A stretch of DNA of 64,000 bases from Apostichopus japonicus (taxonomy: Eukaryota > Echinodermata > Holothuroidea > Aspidochirotida > Stichopodidae). Numbering within the stretch: position 1 is the stretch's first letter; each line of letters starts with the position of its first letter. This document shows, in pieces, positions 1 to 11,548 of this stretch. Below the pieces are notes generated by a model that had not been told where the DNA came from, did not search any database, and was given only the letters and a program-made list of their open reading frames with translations. The stretch lies in the NCBI RefSeq assembly GCF_037975245.1, contig NC_092563.1:1639001-1703000 (forward strand), in the 5' to 3' direction. Both the position numbers and the translations under genes were made by a program.

Positions 1-2003
1 CAATAACACCAGCAACATTTGAACGTTGAAGGTCGGATTGAAATGTATAACTATAAGTAGGCGACTAGGAAGTACATTCAGAAAGTTCACCAGGAGGTTA
101 AACTGGGCATCTTTCTCTCTCTCCACTTCATTCTCTCTCTTCCATGGACTATCAAAAAGTACTTTATTTACTATTTTTGTTTGAATTAACCTTTTTCTTT
201 TCAGTGAATATAGGCCTAGTCTGTGCCTATAGTGTGACGTCATAAAGGATGGCAACCTTTGGTACCGGAGCCTGCTACTATTTTGACCCAAAAAAAGAAT
301 GGGGTATCCGGATACGCCGTATATTAAAAAAAAAAGACAATTTTATTCGAATAGTAGGCCTTGACCTACCTTTCATAGATTCATAAAAGTTAATTTCATA
401 TAATTCTTCCAAATTTATAACCTATTTCCCTATATTTAATGATAACAGTACTGTGTGAAAGGGGTTGTTCTCTAAAGGGTTACGACGGAAGCAGTGCGTG
501 ACTCAGATGTATTCTAACGTGAAATTAACTCTAGCACGGAGGCTCGGTGTAGTTTCATGGCTAGCCCGGACATGCATGTCTTTAGCGCAACAACTGAAGG
601 CCCTTTTGGAAGGGGCTGTTTGCATGTGGGAGGATCATGGGAGAGGTGGGCGGGCATGGATTATGATTCGTTTGACGTTCATATCGGGAGATAACACAGG
701 ACTATACTTATTTGTTTGCTGTATGCTTTATATATTCCATTATATAAGACACGTGTTTAAAATAGGGCTCTCGTGAATAAAGACATGTACATAGAGGCTT
801 ATATATAGGCCTAGGGCTTTCGGTGACAATTATAATTAAGGAATGTAAACATTTACTGCAGACCTAATCACTTTCAACAACCGCTTAGGCCTACATGACA
901 TCCTCCCTTCCCGGGCTATTTTAGATTTCTTTCTTAGTATACATATCACATGTGTATATGTTGGACAACCTTACATCGATAGCACAGCCACTCCATTGGA
1001 CATCATATGCTTCAAGTTACGTAAGAGGGCCATTAAGATTAAGATCCATTTAAATGAACCAGGTAACTTAATATGTGACAATGGTCATTAAGATAAGAAC
1101 CCTTTAAATGAACCAGGTTAATTTAGGCATTGTCATGACAGTTGCAGATAAAGTGTTTATTAGCAATCAAAGAGTCTGATTCTTGGGTTATATTAGCTTC
1201 ACGTGTCACTTACATGAAATACACTGTGTAAACCTTTTGTCGGTATATATCCAAGCTAAATGGGCTAGGTCGCCACGGTCGTAGATTTATGACTCAAATA
1301 GGATTTAATGAAAGCAGATATCGCTTGAAATTGACAAGGTTAAGTAATTCCGTCTTTCTTAATATCACGGTTTCATAATTCGTTTCAAAACTTCGTGCAA
1401 TTTTCACCATAACAAAAATAACAACACTATAACAATTTATTTCTTGGCATAAAATTGAGCTTAATTTCTAATTTGAAAAAAAGATATAAATGGAGAAAGA
1501 AACATAAAGGATAACTTGAGGCACAAAAAACTTAAATTCGGTACGCTGCATAGGTCCTTATAGAAACACTATAGGCCTATACTTTATCAGTGCAGGTATG
1601 GTATTATATACCACTTTTAGTTTCTGAGGTAATACCCCTTAGACATCTGTGGACAGGCTGAATCTCATCGGGGGCTACAACATCAGTTCTCAATTTAACA
1701 TTAAGGAGCTTAGCCAAAAGTTGGCGTATTTTAAATCTGAGTTTCTTAAATATATAACGGTCTAAATAGTCTAAATAGTCAAAACTACGTCTTTAACATT
1801 GTTTCAAATTACATAGCACCTTTGCAGTGTATGCATCCTCCAATAATATTATATTGTTTTAAAGTGGAAGGGCCGCCCATCCCCTTACATCCTTTCCGTA
1901 AGGACGACCTGAAATCTTAACCCCCCCCCCATCTCTCTCTCCTGTACACAAATTATGGTTGCGCCTCATTAATGGTATGACTTTACTTTGTTTCTGTTGG
2001 CAG
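1..2003. other. Intergenic / upstream region, no gene seen
   Basis: No exon with coding character, no recognisable RNA gene and no intact transposon ends were found here. A short open frame at 465-776 has no family resemblance and no splice context. TAGGCCTA-like words recur, as they do through the rest of the window. The promoter and any 5' untranslated exon of the downstream GST-like gene should lie here but cannot be located from sequence alone. Confidence 0.5.
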
Positions 2004-2007
2004 AATT

Positions 2008-2132
2008 ATGAATTCCATCTTAAAAAGAAATGGCGCTGGATCTGGTGACGTCAGCAAGCCACAACGTCCCATCACATTGTATGTTATTCGCCTCTCTCCG
2101 GTTGTCGTGCCGTATGGTTGTATCTCATGCAG
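2008..2132 (+). CDS. GST-like gene, first coding exon
   Basis: The start ATG at 2008 lies just after a CAG acceptor (2001-2003) and is followed by 41 codons plus 2 nt. The exon ends at the strong donor AG|GTGAGT. The peptide starts [14 protein letters not shown] and contains [16 protein letters not shown], a GST-type first beta strand. The 5' untranslated part probably begins at 2004. Confidence 0.6.
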
Positions 2133-5100
2133 GTGAGTAAGGTACAAATACCTTCTAAGATTCCAGCGGCAATTATATGAATGAATACATTTATATCTTA
2201 TACAGCCAATTTTTAAAGCTCATCGATATTTCCCTAAAATATAATGTCTCATGCATCATCGCTTTCAGTTCAGAGTATAAAAAATCAATCGTACACAATG
2301 TTTTTCAAACCATTGCCCTCAGTATAGATAAGTTATTCTCTAACTTAACGCTCATGCATGGATCAGTTAGGGGTCAGTTGCCTCTTACTTTCAAAGTAGG
2401 CTTTTTCGGGAGTACCCCCCCCCCCCCCTCCCTCACATAACTAACAGCCAAGCAATATAATGATTTAGTTTCACATATATTACTGTTCATACATCACTGT
2501 TCTTCGAAACTTTGACTTTTGTATCCGAAGTTTCGGAATAAAAGTCGAAAGAAAACGTCGATATGAAATGTCGCCAACATGTCGTTTTAAAAAGTCGAAA
2601 TCTACACAGTTAATGTTGTCATATAGTTCATAGCTTTGACAGAAAGAGACCGAAGTCAAAATTGTAAAGAAAAATTATGAAAAGTCATAATAAATAGTCC
2701 ATTGTTCCGTACAAAAATTCACTTAAGTCTTAATTTCGATAGAAGTTTCGACCAAAGAATATAGCCGAAAAAAATCAGGTAAAATAGCCACGCATATTCA
2801 AAATTCTTATTCAAGTATTTAATGCACCCCCCCCCCCACCCCCGATTATGCTTACCTGGAACATTTCTTTGTCTTTTGAATAGTCAATTTGGATCTGGTA
2901 CACCTATGGCTACAAACATGTTCATTGATGAATCGTCCTGAGCGTTCATTCATTTGTGACTGAATCTCGTGCTTAAAAGAACTGCATGGACCACCTACTA
3001 TATGATATATCACATAGACAGGGGCGGCGGAGGTGGGGGAAAAGGGTACACTTTCCATTTTTGTAATTAAAACGTCCCCGTTTTGTTATTTGAAAATGTA
3101 CTGTCCTAGATAATTGGTTATTAATAACTTTACAAAAAAAGTGCCCTTTAAAATATTTTATGAAAAAAGGTATATAAAAAGTGACGTTTTGTTGCAAAAA
3201 ATATTTACTAGTATTTGTGCTACAGAATGCCCAGAGCGAATCCATTTTGTCCCCCGTGCCCGATGGAGAATATATCAGTGTACCGATAATAAAATAAACT
3301 GTACTTTCTGACTGTGTAAAAATTGTAAACGTACGGCTAGCCTTGAATCATTCTATTTATATATCTTCACCATGTTTAGAATAATCAGCAAAAACAATTT
3401 TCGAAATGACTTCAACTGTTATATGAATATCTCTGAGTGTTTTGTATTCAGGAAAAATATAAATCTATTGTGTAACAAGGCATTAAGTATCACTTCCTGT
3501 AGCCTTTGAAATTTAGCTGTTCTTAGTTTTATGACATGTTTACTAACTAACCGAGTAGCGTCCTTGTCTAGGAGTATGGGCAAATTGATTTTGCAAACTG
3601 TATACTTTATTCTATAGAGTCGATGATTCACACTGGCTAGCTTTCATGAGCATTTCAACTATGCAAGCACTTTAAAGCACTTGGGTGATGCACACGTATA
3701 ATATATATGATGACGTCATGTTGACGTGACAAATATTATTGGAGAATTTAGTAGAATTTGCTTCAATTTATATTCCTTGTCGGTGTCAGAAGGAATCTGT
3801 GCGATGGTGATGGCGTGTGTGTGTGTGCAACTCAAAATGTTAATGATGGATTACTTGGTATGTTGATCGGTCTTATTGAGTACAAGAACCTTACTCTTTT
3901 TCTGTGAAGTTCAATGGGGTCAACAGAGGTCAAAGTCTGAAAACTTTGTAAACACGATAACTCAAATAGTACATCTTTGTTGAACTTCATACATGGTATA
4001 TGCAGATCTCCACCAATTTCAATAGGGTTCTTGTACTCACCAACTGGATCGACCCAGTTGGTGAGTACAAGAACCCTATTGAAATTGGTGGAGGTCAAAG
4101 GTCATATGTGGTCAGGAGTTGTCAAAGTCTGAAACCTTTTAAACATGATAACTCCTAATTTAAAGCTACAATCACTTTGTGAAATCTCTAATGCTATGAT
4201 TTTCTTTTGGTGAACATTGCTTGGTGAAATTCATTTCAAATTAGTTTCGTGAAGGAAATCTATGTGTCTTCAACAAAACCTACAGTCATGAAATGAGGTC
4301 TGCTTCAGAGAGTTGATAGTCTTTCTTTCAACGTGTACTCAAACAGCTCTTATCAGTTTTCACCCTCTTAGCTTTAATGGGTCAACAGGTTATCTCAAAT
4401 GTTACACACACAAAGAATGGTTCAAGGAGTCAACAGGTTATCTCAAATGATCTCAAACTTGGCCATTTTCTCTGTGATTTATGCTAAATGATTTTTGTAT
4501 TGGTAGTAGGTTGTGAAAATATGTCACAGTGTATAAACAATGTCAGGCAGTTCTCAATCATTAATAACAATTATTAAAGGGATGGTTTGGTAGCAGAGTT
4601 GATTTGCTAGCTCAAAATTGGTAAAAGAAAGTGTCCTTTTATTCATACATCTATGTGTCTATATTTCACATAGGAAGACTGTTCTTTCTTGATATTGAAA
4701 CATTTTGGGAAAAAGTTCTAAACTGTAAAATCCTTACGAGTGAATGAAATGGATGATGTCTATAAGGGGGTGTTAAACATAAGAGGTGGAAATCTCTGAT
4801 CTTTTCTGCTTCTCACTTAATTCTTGGACAAATTTAACTCACTTGCTCTATATTAGTCAGACAGTTATTGAATTTTGAGCACATAAAAGTCCGAACAATC
4901 TGATTTTTTTTAATTTGTTACGTTTCACGTTTGATTAATACTTTTAGACCTATATGTGATCAGGTGCATGGATGACGAAATGTACAACCGACTGGAGGAA
5001 AATATCATAAAGGAGGGATGTCTTAACTTGATGAATTATCATGATTTGATTGAAAATAGATAGGTAAATTTCATTTGTACGAAGAATTAGATTCACGTTT

Positions 5101-5607
5101 TTACGTCTTGACTATTATAGTCATAAAGATGGCACCATCATTTAATTTTTCTATTACGTCAACAGACACAGAACTCTTCGTATCCCACGGCACCCCGTCA
5201 CAATATATAGTTGAGAAACGTATAACGTTACACTTGCAATAGACATGCATCATTTTGATCTATATAAAAGAGAAATTACGATGCGTGGGCTAATTTGTTT
5301 CTTCTTTTGCTCCATCCTCTACAATTAGAATAATGTACCTTACTCCCTGGTGGATGTCGACATCATAACTTCTGTTGACGGAGAAGGGAGCAAGGAACGA
5401 AATAAAATACCAACAGGATGCCCTCCCGAAGGAGTACCTGTCCTTATCGATGGAGATGTCAAGGTGTTTGGAGTGTAAGTGCTATACATAATGTGAAATA
5501 GCCCCATTATACATACCCATCATACTACCAGTGACGTGCACAAAGAACTCCCCTATATAGCCTATATATATATATATATATGTATGATGTATGTGTATAT
5601 ATATATA

Positions 5608-5651
<44 letters not shown>

Positions 5652-5809
5652 TATATATATATGTGTGTGTATTTCAATCGAAGAAAGTTAGACCACGTAC
5701 TCCTCCAGAACCATGGCGCGCGTCCCTAAACGTTAATACAGAACTCTTTATCTGTCCAAACAGAGCCGCCAGATATATATATATATATGTATATGTATGT
5801 GTATATATA

Positions 5810-5873
<64 letters not shown>

Positions 5874-8800
5874 AATATATATATGTGTGTGTATTTCAAT
5901 CGAAAAAAGTTAGACCACTCCTCCAGAACCATGGCGCGCGTGCCTAAAAGTTAATACAGAACTCTTTATCTGTCCAAACAGAGCCGCTCATGTTTTCCGA
6001 CAACGCCATGTAACTTTCAAACGAAAACCCAACAAGCGTCAAGGACGACGACACTGAACAATATGCACAACTAATTAATCCATTCTCACTTTCATATATT
6101 CCTCACAAATTCACAATTAATGAGTCGAAATTTCAAAACGTTGAGAATTCGACCTAAAAATATGAGGTGGGATGCTAAATGTTGACACAACTACAGTGAT
6201 AGAGCCTGGGCACCAAAACAAAACGATCACTCCCAATCCTAACTACCTTAAAGGGTGCCACTCGCGCAAAAAGAAATGTCTAATGCCGGTAATCTGACCT
6301 AGTTTCGAATGAGGTGTAACAGAAGTGTAAGACACCACCATCGATCCCAGAAAATACACACACACAGCTTGCTACGATCGGTAATTAGACACTAGTGTAC
6401 AGTCAGTACATACAGCTGCGGTCAATACCGGTAGCACAGTGTACAAACAATACAGCGATGGACATCTCAGGTCCAGCTAAAGATAACAAGGTATCACGTT
6501 TCATTATTTTACTGTCTGCATTTTGTAGCGACACGAACATTCCGTCAATTGCAAGCAATGGAAAGTTAACTTTTTCAGATGGCCGCACGCGTTTTGGGCC
6601 GAGTCTTCATTGCCTTTAAAAAATTACATAGATAAGATATACTACGTATATAATATACACTGAAAGTTTTGTTTTATAATTGTAACAGACTGTACTATAC
6701 TCTCAGGCCCCCGTTGCGATTAGTAGGATCTTTTCCTCGTGTACATCTGCATGGACAACCTCCAGTACCGACGTGTCCGGATTACCCAGGTGTTACTGTA
6801 CACCATCTCCATTGCGAGGATTAATCTTGACATATTCACAGCTCGATCGACCGCTCGACACACCCCCAGTTCAACTGTTTGTCGGTATTTGCACTGAAGA
6901 TTTTTACCATGACCAATCACGTCCTACAGTGATGTGTATGTGAATCGGTCAAATCAAGTTAATTTACCGTATCTTACTAGAAAGTCTCTACATGTCTCTG
7001 TAATGTTGTTAGATCCAACTGAATAAGGTCAATAATGGGAAGGAGCATTGAGGAAATTAAAGTGGCTACTATATAAACACGTTGATTTCATCAAAGTGAT
7101 CGACAGAAATATAGCTGTACAACAGATGGAAAGGTTTCTCTTGAGGTCAAAGATTTCACATCATAAAATCCCCCAGAATGGGTCGCTTCATGTTATTCTG
7201 GCCAGTAACAGCCAGGCACGTACCATAAAGCGAGGTTCATACAGTATACTGGTCGCATATATTAAATCTGGGGATTGCTTTAATTGCGTATTTAATTACA
7301 TTGTAAAAGACAATTTACAACTAATTTTGACCTAGTTTTTTGGTCGAAGAAATACCTTATGTTTTTCCCCAAACCGCAGATTATTTGATTTCACGGAGGT
7401 TTTATTTCGGCATGTGTGCTATATATATATATATAACTGGCAACTTATAGAAACCAAATAAAATTGATCAGTCTGCATACGCAAATCGCCCGTTCCCAGG
7501 AAGAAACGTTTTCTTTTAATGGCTTACCTTTAATAAGACACGCTTAAAGTGATAACTTTTACTGCACAAATGTTGTTAAAATGATGTGGAAATAACGGCA
7601 CTATTTTACATCTGAGCCCTCTTAGCCAAACAAAACACCCGACGTTAAACCCTTCCCAATGAGGGACATTAGCCAATCTTCAAGTTGCGCCCCTGCCCGG
7701 CCACCCTCCCCTCCAAAATAATACTAACCCCCCCCCCCAAAAAAAAAAACTGTATGCCCCTTGCAAATCTACTCAAATAACTCCGCTTGGTAAAAATAAT
7801 AACTCCGCTGGGTAGAGAGAATAACTCCGCAAGTGTAAAGTCATAATTGGAAAGGCCGAAATATTTTTTCTCACGCACAATAAATTTCTTCTGTGTCTTC
7901 CAACAACCTATATATGGACTACTTTTGTTTAATTTGTACAAGGTCGGACATGGCAATCATGAGTTGCTAGCCCCCCCCCCCCCCCCGCCCCCTATCAACG
8001 ATCATGTTGTTACTGGAATATTGAACAACAGAAGGGGAAGAGTTGGACAGACATCCTCTGAAGCCAAGGCACCATATAATGTGCTACACCCCCCCCCCCC
8101 CTACCTTTTAGTGTTGTATGCAGGCGCAATCAGAGGTTTATATGGATTCTTCAGGAAATAATCACTAACGTAATTCCTTTGACGTTGCATGGGAAGAGGG
8201 GAGGGAAGAGGAAAGGGAGGCGTGATCTCAGACACAGGGTTTGTTTCATCTGCGTGGGGTGGTGGGCGAATGGAGTGAACACTGATGGCAACATAATTAT
8301 ACGTTTGTTGAGTCGGAACAAAGACCTGAAAATACATGAACGTACATATTTCATTATTATGTCTGTAGCGATCACAGTATACGTGAGTTGAGTCTTTTGG
8401 TTTTCGATCATGCCAGAGAATTAATATTATATGAATTTTTGTTTCTCTATCTCAGGCACTCCGGATAGTTCGATTGATCGATTGATCTATACTTATTTTT
8501 GTTTCCGTCATAGAATACTTGGTCACCGATGTATTTACCCTCAGATATCACAGAGGTATCGATTACCTTCAAATCTTGCAACCGAACAACTAATTGAAAC
8601 AGGTTTTAAAGAACTCGCAGTAGTGCTTGAATTTTTAGAATCTAAACTCGCCATGGGTGCTGTTTCTGGATCGTCATCACCGTCGCCATCTTTAAATTAT
8701 CTCTGTGGTGGCGAACCGACAATAGCTGACTTTTTCGTAGCCACCATCTTGATGCAGACGGAGTGGGTCTCGTTCGATTTACGTCTCTGGCCGAACATGC

Positions 8801-8913
8801 AGTCATGGTTTGAAAAAGTTCAAACACAGAAGTACTGGCACGAAATTCACGAAGTCCATTATGATTTCATCAAACAGCTTAAGAAAATGGAGGATGATGG
8901 ATCACCTTGCTAG
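2008..8913 (+). CDS. Glutathione S-transferase-fold protein (GDAP1/theta-like), spliced gene
   Basis: This is a GST-fold protein; enzymatic activity with glutathione is only inferred. The model joins exons 2008-2132, a problematic exon starting at 4964, 5329-5474, 7107-7204 and 8456-8913. The first exon gives a beta-1 strand ([10 protein letters not shown]). The 5329 exon gives beta-2 (YSLVDVDI) and the loop GVPVLIDGD, whose cis-proline is typical of GST N-terminal domains. The last exon gives the all-helical C-terminal domain, including [12 protein letters not shown], which matches the N-capping box (S/T-x-x-D) of GST helix 6. It ends at a TAG after GSPC, so there is no GDAP1-type membrane tail. 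Codon phases agree across 5329-5474, 7107-7204 and 8456-8913. The weak point is exon 2, where the frame hits TAG at the only canonical donor, so the gene may use another splice site or be damaged. A possible poly(A) signal AATAAA lies at 9350. Confidence 0.7.
3850..4150. repeat. Dispersed ~140-bp repeat family, copy with palindrome
   Basis: It shares words such as ATTGAGTACAAGAACC, AGGTCAAAGTCTGAAA and AAACACGATAACTC with arrays near 42.3 kb and 43.6-43.98 kb. It includes one exact DR1-like motif AGGTCAAAGGTCA at 4092-4104. Confidence 0.7.
4008..4093. repeat. Perfect palindrome, 40-bp arms, 6-nt loop
   Basis: The left arm (4008-4047) and right arm (4054-4093) are exact reverse complements around the loop ATCGAC. 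The arms contain GGTTCTTGTACTCA, a word that recurs in the dispersed ~140-bp repeat family, so the palindrome looks like two opposed copies of that family. It lies in the first intron of the GST-like gene. Confidence 0.95.
4964..5063 (+). CDS. GST-like gene, candidate exon 2 with in-frame TAG at its donor
   Basis: A CAG acceptor (4961-4963) opens a frame in phase with the first exon, reading [13 protein letters not shown], which suits GST helix 1. The only good donor is AG|GTAAAT at 5064. It gives a length of 100 nt, exactly the phase needed to join the 5329 exon, but the last codon before it is TAG. By analogy with other GSTs, helix 1 should pass from RLEE directly into NNVPY. That would put the true 3' edge near 5000, where no GT donor exists; the sequence there reads AATATCATAA. 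Confidence 0.4.
5329..5474 (+). CDS. GST-like gene, thioredoxin-fold exon
   Basis: The exon follows a pyrimidine-rich tract and TTAG acceptor and ends at T|GTAAGT. It is 48 codons plus 2 nt, from [12 protein letters not shown] to [14 protein letters not shown]. The YxLVxVD strand and VPVLIDGD cis-proline loop are GST N-terminal signatures. The other two frames close quickly. Confidence 0.65.
5560..5990. repeat. (TA)n microsatellite with two copies of a ~100-bp flanking unit
   Basis: Long TA/TATG tracts (about 5563-5660 and 5776-5890) alternate with two nearly identical ~100-bp segments (about 5670-5772 and 5892-5990). Both segments contain CCATGGCGCGCGT and CTTTATCTGTCCAAACAGAG. This is a segmental duplication of about 220 bp, probably by slippage or unequal exchange at the TA tract. 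Open frames of YIYIYI type across it are artefacts. Confidence 0.85.
6248..6620 (+). mobile_element. Short interspersed repeat (MITE-like), copy 1
   Basis: About 370 bp, starting TTAAAGGGTG and ending TGCCTTTAA, closely matching 13526-13903 in the same orientation. The ends are imperfect inverted repeats around TTAA. Shared internal words include GATGGACATCTCAGGTCC and GCAAGCAATGGAAAGTTAAC. It lies in an intron of the GST-like gene and carries no credible protein. Confidence 0.6.
7107..7204 (+). CDS. GST-like gene, probable linking exon (helix 3 region)
   Basis: The acceptor ACAG (to 7106) and donor CCA|GTAACA (7205) bound a 98-nt exon, the length class required to join phase 2 upstream to phase 1 downstream. 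The joined peptide reads [15 protein letters not shown], with helix-3-like spacing. The total length up to the last exon matches GDAP1-like proteins. Both splice sites are weak, so this is tentative. Confidence 0.4.
8456..8913 (+). CDS. GST-like gene, last exon: GST C-terminal helical domain
   Basis: The exon starts after TCTCAG (8455), completing a codon carried from upstream, and ends at TAG (8911-8913). It encodes about 152 residues: a region with HRCIYPQI (compare the GDAP1-like helix 4-5 region), a long amphipathic helix with [13 protein letters not shown], a Ser/Pro-rich loop, the N-capping helix [12 protein letters not shown], then [13 protein letters not shown] and a Lys-rich end. WPNMxxWFexv is typical of GST C-termini. 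Confidence 0.75.
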
Positions 8914-9349
8914 TAGTTTTTTCATCCTTACAGTAACGTAGCAAGGGGCAACAGGGGGCCGATGCGGCAGTGGAAATGAGCTCCCAAAAGGATGATTCTT
9001 ATTCGGCTTGGCTGAGGATTTTTTTTCATATTTGGCAGCTCTAGATGCCCGGATATAGAACTCTCAGGTTCTATCTGTCGAGGAGACAGGCTTTCGTGTC
9101 AATTATACCAAGTTTGGCCTACGGCCGGCGGTCGGCTTCAGCGGATGGGTAGTTTGTTTGTAGTCATTGCCCCCACCCTGGGACCCGGGCCACTGGAGGT
9201 CTCACCGGCCTATATAGTTACTCCCCTACTGGATCCTGAAGGATATTCGGAGGCGCACGCTGACGTTTTTACATGATTCGTAGAAGTTCATTATTCAATT
9301 TAAATCATTGTATTGTAAAGGAAAGGTGAGAAAAGTGGAAAACAGGAAC

Positions 9350-9355
9350 AATAAA
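9350..9355 (+). terminator. Possible poly(A) signal of GST-like gene
   Basis: AATAAA is the first consensus poly(A) hexamer noticed downstream of the stop at 8913. The ~440-nt distance is plausible for a 3' UTR, but no transcript evidence is available. Confidence 0.3.
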
Positions 9356-10730
9356 GAATTCAAGATAAAAAATGACACAGAGTACATATTATTTAAGTTA
9401 TTTAAAGAACTACAGGGATAAAAAACATATCGATATAGATGAAAAGGAAACAAAAATAATATACTATTATAACATAAAACAATAGAAAGTTCGAAAGAAC
9501 CTGGAGTTGAAATCGAAAGATTACTAATTTGGGTCAAAGTACTAACTGCGTGGTTGTATATATAGGCGGATATGGTTATCAATACTGTTATCGATCCATG
9601 TGATCCAACAGTCTGCGATGGGGTCTTATTAAGCAGCGCATTTGGCACGTCGGTTGAATCTAGTAAATATATCTTTCGCGAACGAAAGGAAGTCGGCGAC
9701 TCGCACCCAACGACGTTGTACTATTTGGGTGTTTGTGTGTAAAAGACAGGTTGTTTACTGTATTTCGATCGATCATATAATGTGTTTGTAGATACAGCTC
9801 AATAAATATCTGCTTAATTAATTCTGGAGTTTCCCCAAAATGTTGTATCTTGAACCACCGTACGTCCGTTGGTATGTAAGTTACCACACACACAGATATA
9901 GCCATATATACACAATAGACCCAAGTTCTGCGCATGCAGTCATGGCCAGTTACTCTAGCAAAAACAACCTCACCGTCCACATGCCATAACCTGCAATAAC
10001 AGGGGCGTCACTATAAGGGACGTGGACCGGGCGGGGCCCGGGCTGTTGTGAGTGTCAGGAAAATGACGACCGCTAGTGGAAACCAGTTGTAGGGAACTCC
10101 TAAATTCTCATCAGGGTGACCAGGGGCGTCATTATAACGATATACATTGTATATCGCGTGTGCAAATGAGGGGAGGAAGAGGTGGAGAGAGGGAGAGAGA
10201 GGATATAGCTTTAAACAACAAAGCGTCTAACAGAACTGTTCTAGCTAGTTTGTATATATGAATAAATACACAAGATTGCCATGCATGTACTAGACAAGCT
10301 GGGGTGACTGAATTTTGAGGTAGGCCCTAAGTATCTAGTACTCTTCTTCTCCTCCCCCTCCTTCCCTCCTCCTCCTCCTCCTTCATGCTTCTCCCCATTC
10401 CATCCTCTTTCAATAATATATTTATATATGTAACTATACTAAATAATAAACCATGCAACATGTGTGGTTGGGTATACACATCACTGTAATTACCAATGTA
10501 TGTAGTTGCACATTATATTGTTATGAAAGTGAAATTCAGTTTGCATCTCGTATAAATTTGGATTCCAAACACGAGGACGTTTCATTTGAGCCATGCCAGA
10601 GGAGTCATGTGCGAGTGTTGATATGTTCCTACATCTACTACTTTAAACTACATATACTACTTTAAACGCACCTGTTAACAGATTGCTGTTGTGTAATATG
10701 ACGTAATAATTCGTTGTACTGTAGTTTTAG

Positions 10731-10764
10731 CAAGGAGCTGCTACTCTTACGTAGCAGCTCCTTG
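10731..10764. repeat. Short hairpin, 14-bp perfect arms (family member 1)
   Basis: CAAGGAGCTGCTAC and GTAGCAGCTCCTTG flank the loop TCTTAC. It is related to the hairpins at 17155 and 27269, whose stems differ by paired changes. Confidence 0.9.
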
Positions 10765-10845
10765 GTTTTAGTCTGTCATGTAGCATTCTGCTCTTGTCTT
10801 GTCCTGTACTATGTAAGCACCAACTAGTGGTAATCACGGTTACAT

Positions 10846-11407
10846 CTCTATATTCCGACGTCTCTATGTTCCGACGTCTCTATGTTCCGACGTCTCTATG
10901 TTCCGACATAAACAAAACATTCGGGACAATTTTTGTTTATCCAAAAAATCGTTTGTACCAAGAAAACAAGGTTTCAGACCCCAATATTTTTGTGACCAAC
11001 ATTTTTTTGGACCAAAATCCCCCCCCCCCAAAAAAAAATGGTGGGCCTACAACATAGTTTGGTCTAAATCTAAACACATTTTATTCGAAGATATTCGAAG
11101 ATTTGGCCAAAAACGATTTTTGTCCCCCAAAAAATTGAGTACCAACAAATTTTGAGTCACAAGCACTGTTTGGGTCATAACAAACTTTGGGTCACTTTTC
11201 TTTATTTTTTTTCGTGAAAAAAAATTGGCTCTCCAAAAATTTGATCCGATAAAACGTTGGTCCAAAAAAAATAAGTCCCCCCAAAAATTTGGTCACAAAA
11301 ATATTGGGGTCTCAAAACTACTTTTCTTGGTACAAACAAATTGTTGGATACAAAAAAATTGTTCGGAATTTGTCTTTTTGTCGGAACATAGAGACGTCGG
11401 AACATAG
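10846..11407. mobile_element. Fold-back element with long inverted repeats
   Basis: The left end has four 16-bp units related to CTCTATGTTCCGACGT (10846-10909). The right end has the reverse complement, GTCGGAACATAGAGACGTCG (11380-11399), plus one more partial unit. The inverted similarity continues inward for about 230 bp per arm: for example, CCCCAATATTTTTGTGACCA (about 10980) against TGGTCACAAAAATATTGGGG (about 11290). The whole ~560 bp could fold into one imperfect hairpin, and weaker inverted similarity extends a little beyond both ends. No coding content is credible. Confidence 0.8.
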
Positions 11408-11548
11408 GAGGGTCACGTACCGTTATCACTGCTCAGGGGACAGCACGCAACGAGCACAAGACTAGCAGAGAGAAAACCGTGACCTCGGGTCCACTCTGAT
11501 GATCAGACTTCAGACTATAATAAGCATTCCCTCTTGAATGAGGGGAGA

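Larger units (their letters stand above)
8914..10845. other. Intergenic, no gene seen
   Basis: The region between the GST-like stop and the fold-back element has no convincing exon. Isolated hAT-type tips occur, such as CAGGGGCGTCA at about 10001 and 10122 and CAGTAACGTAGC near 8931. I could not pair them with a second end. A CT-rich tract lies at about 10340-10400. One short hairpin (10731-10764) is listed separately. Confidence 0.45.

Noticed and set aside
5591..5947. Open frame rich in IYIYIY
   Set aside because: Translation of a TA microsatellite.
6395..6619. Similar short peptides encoded at 6.4 kb and 13.6 kb
   Set aside because: The similarity is at DNA level over the whole repeat, and the better frames are on opposite strands, so it reflects an interspersed repeat rather than a gene family.
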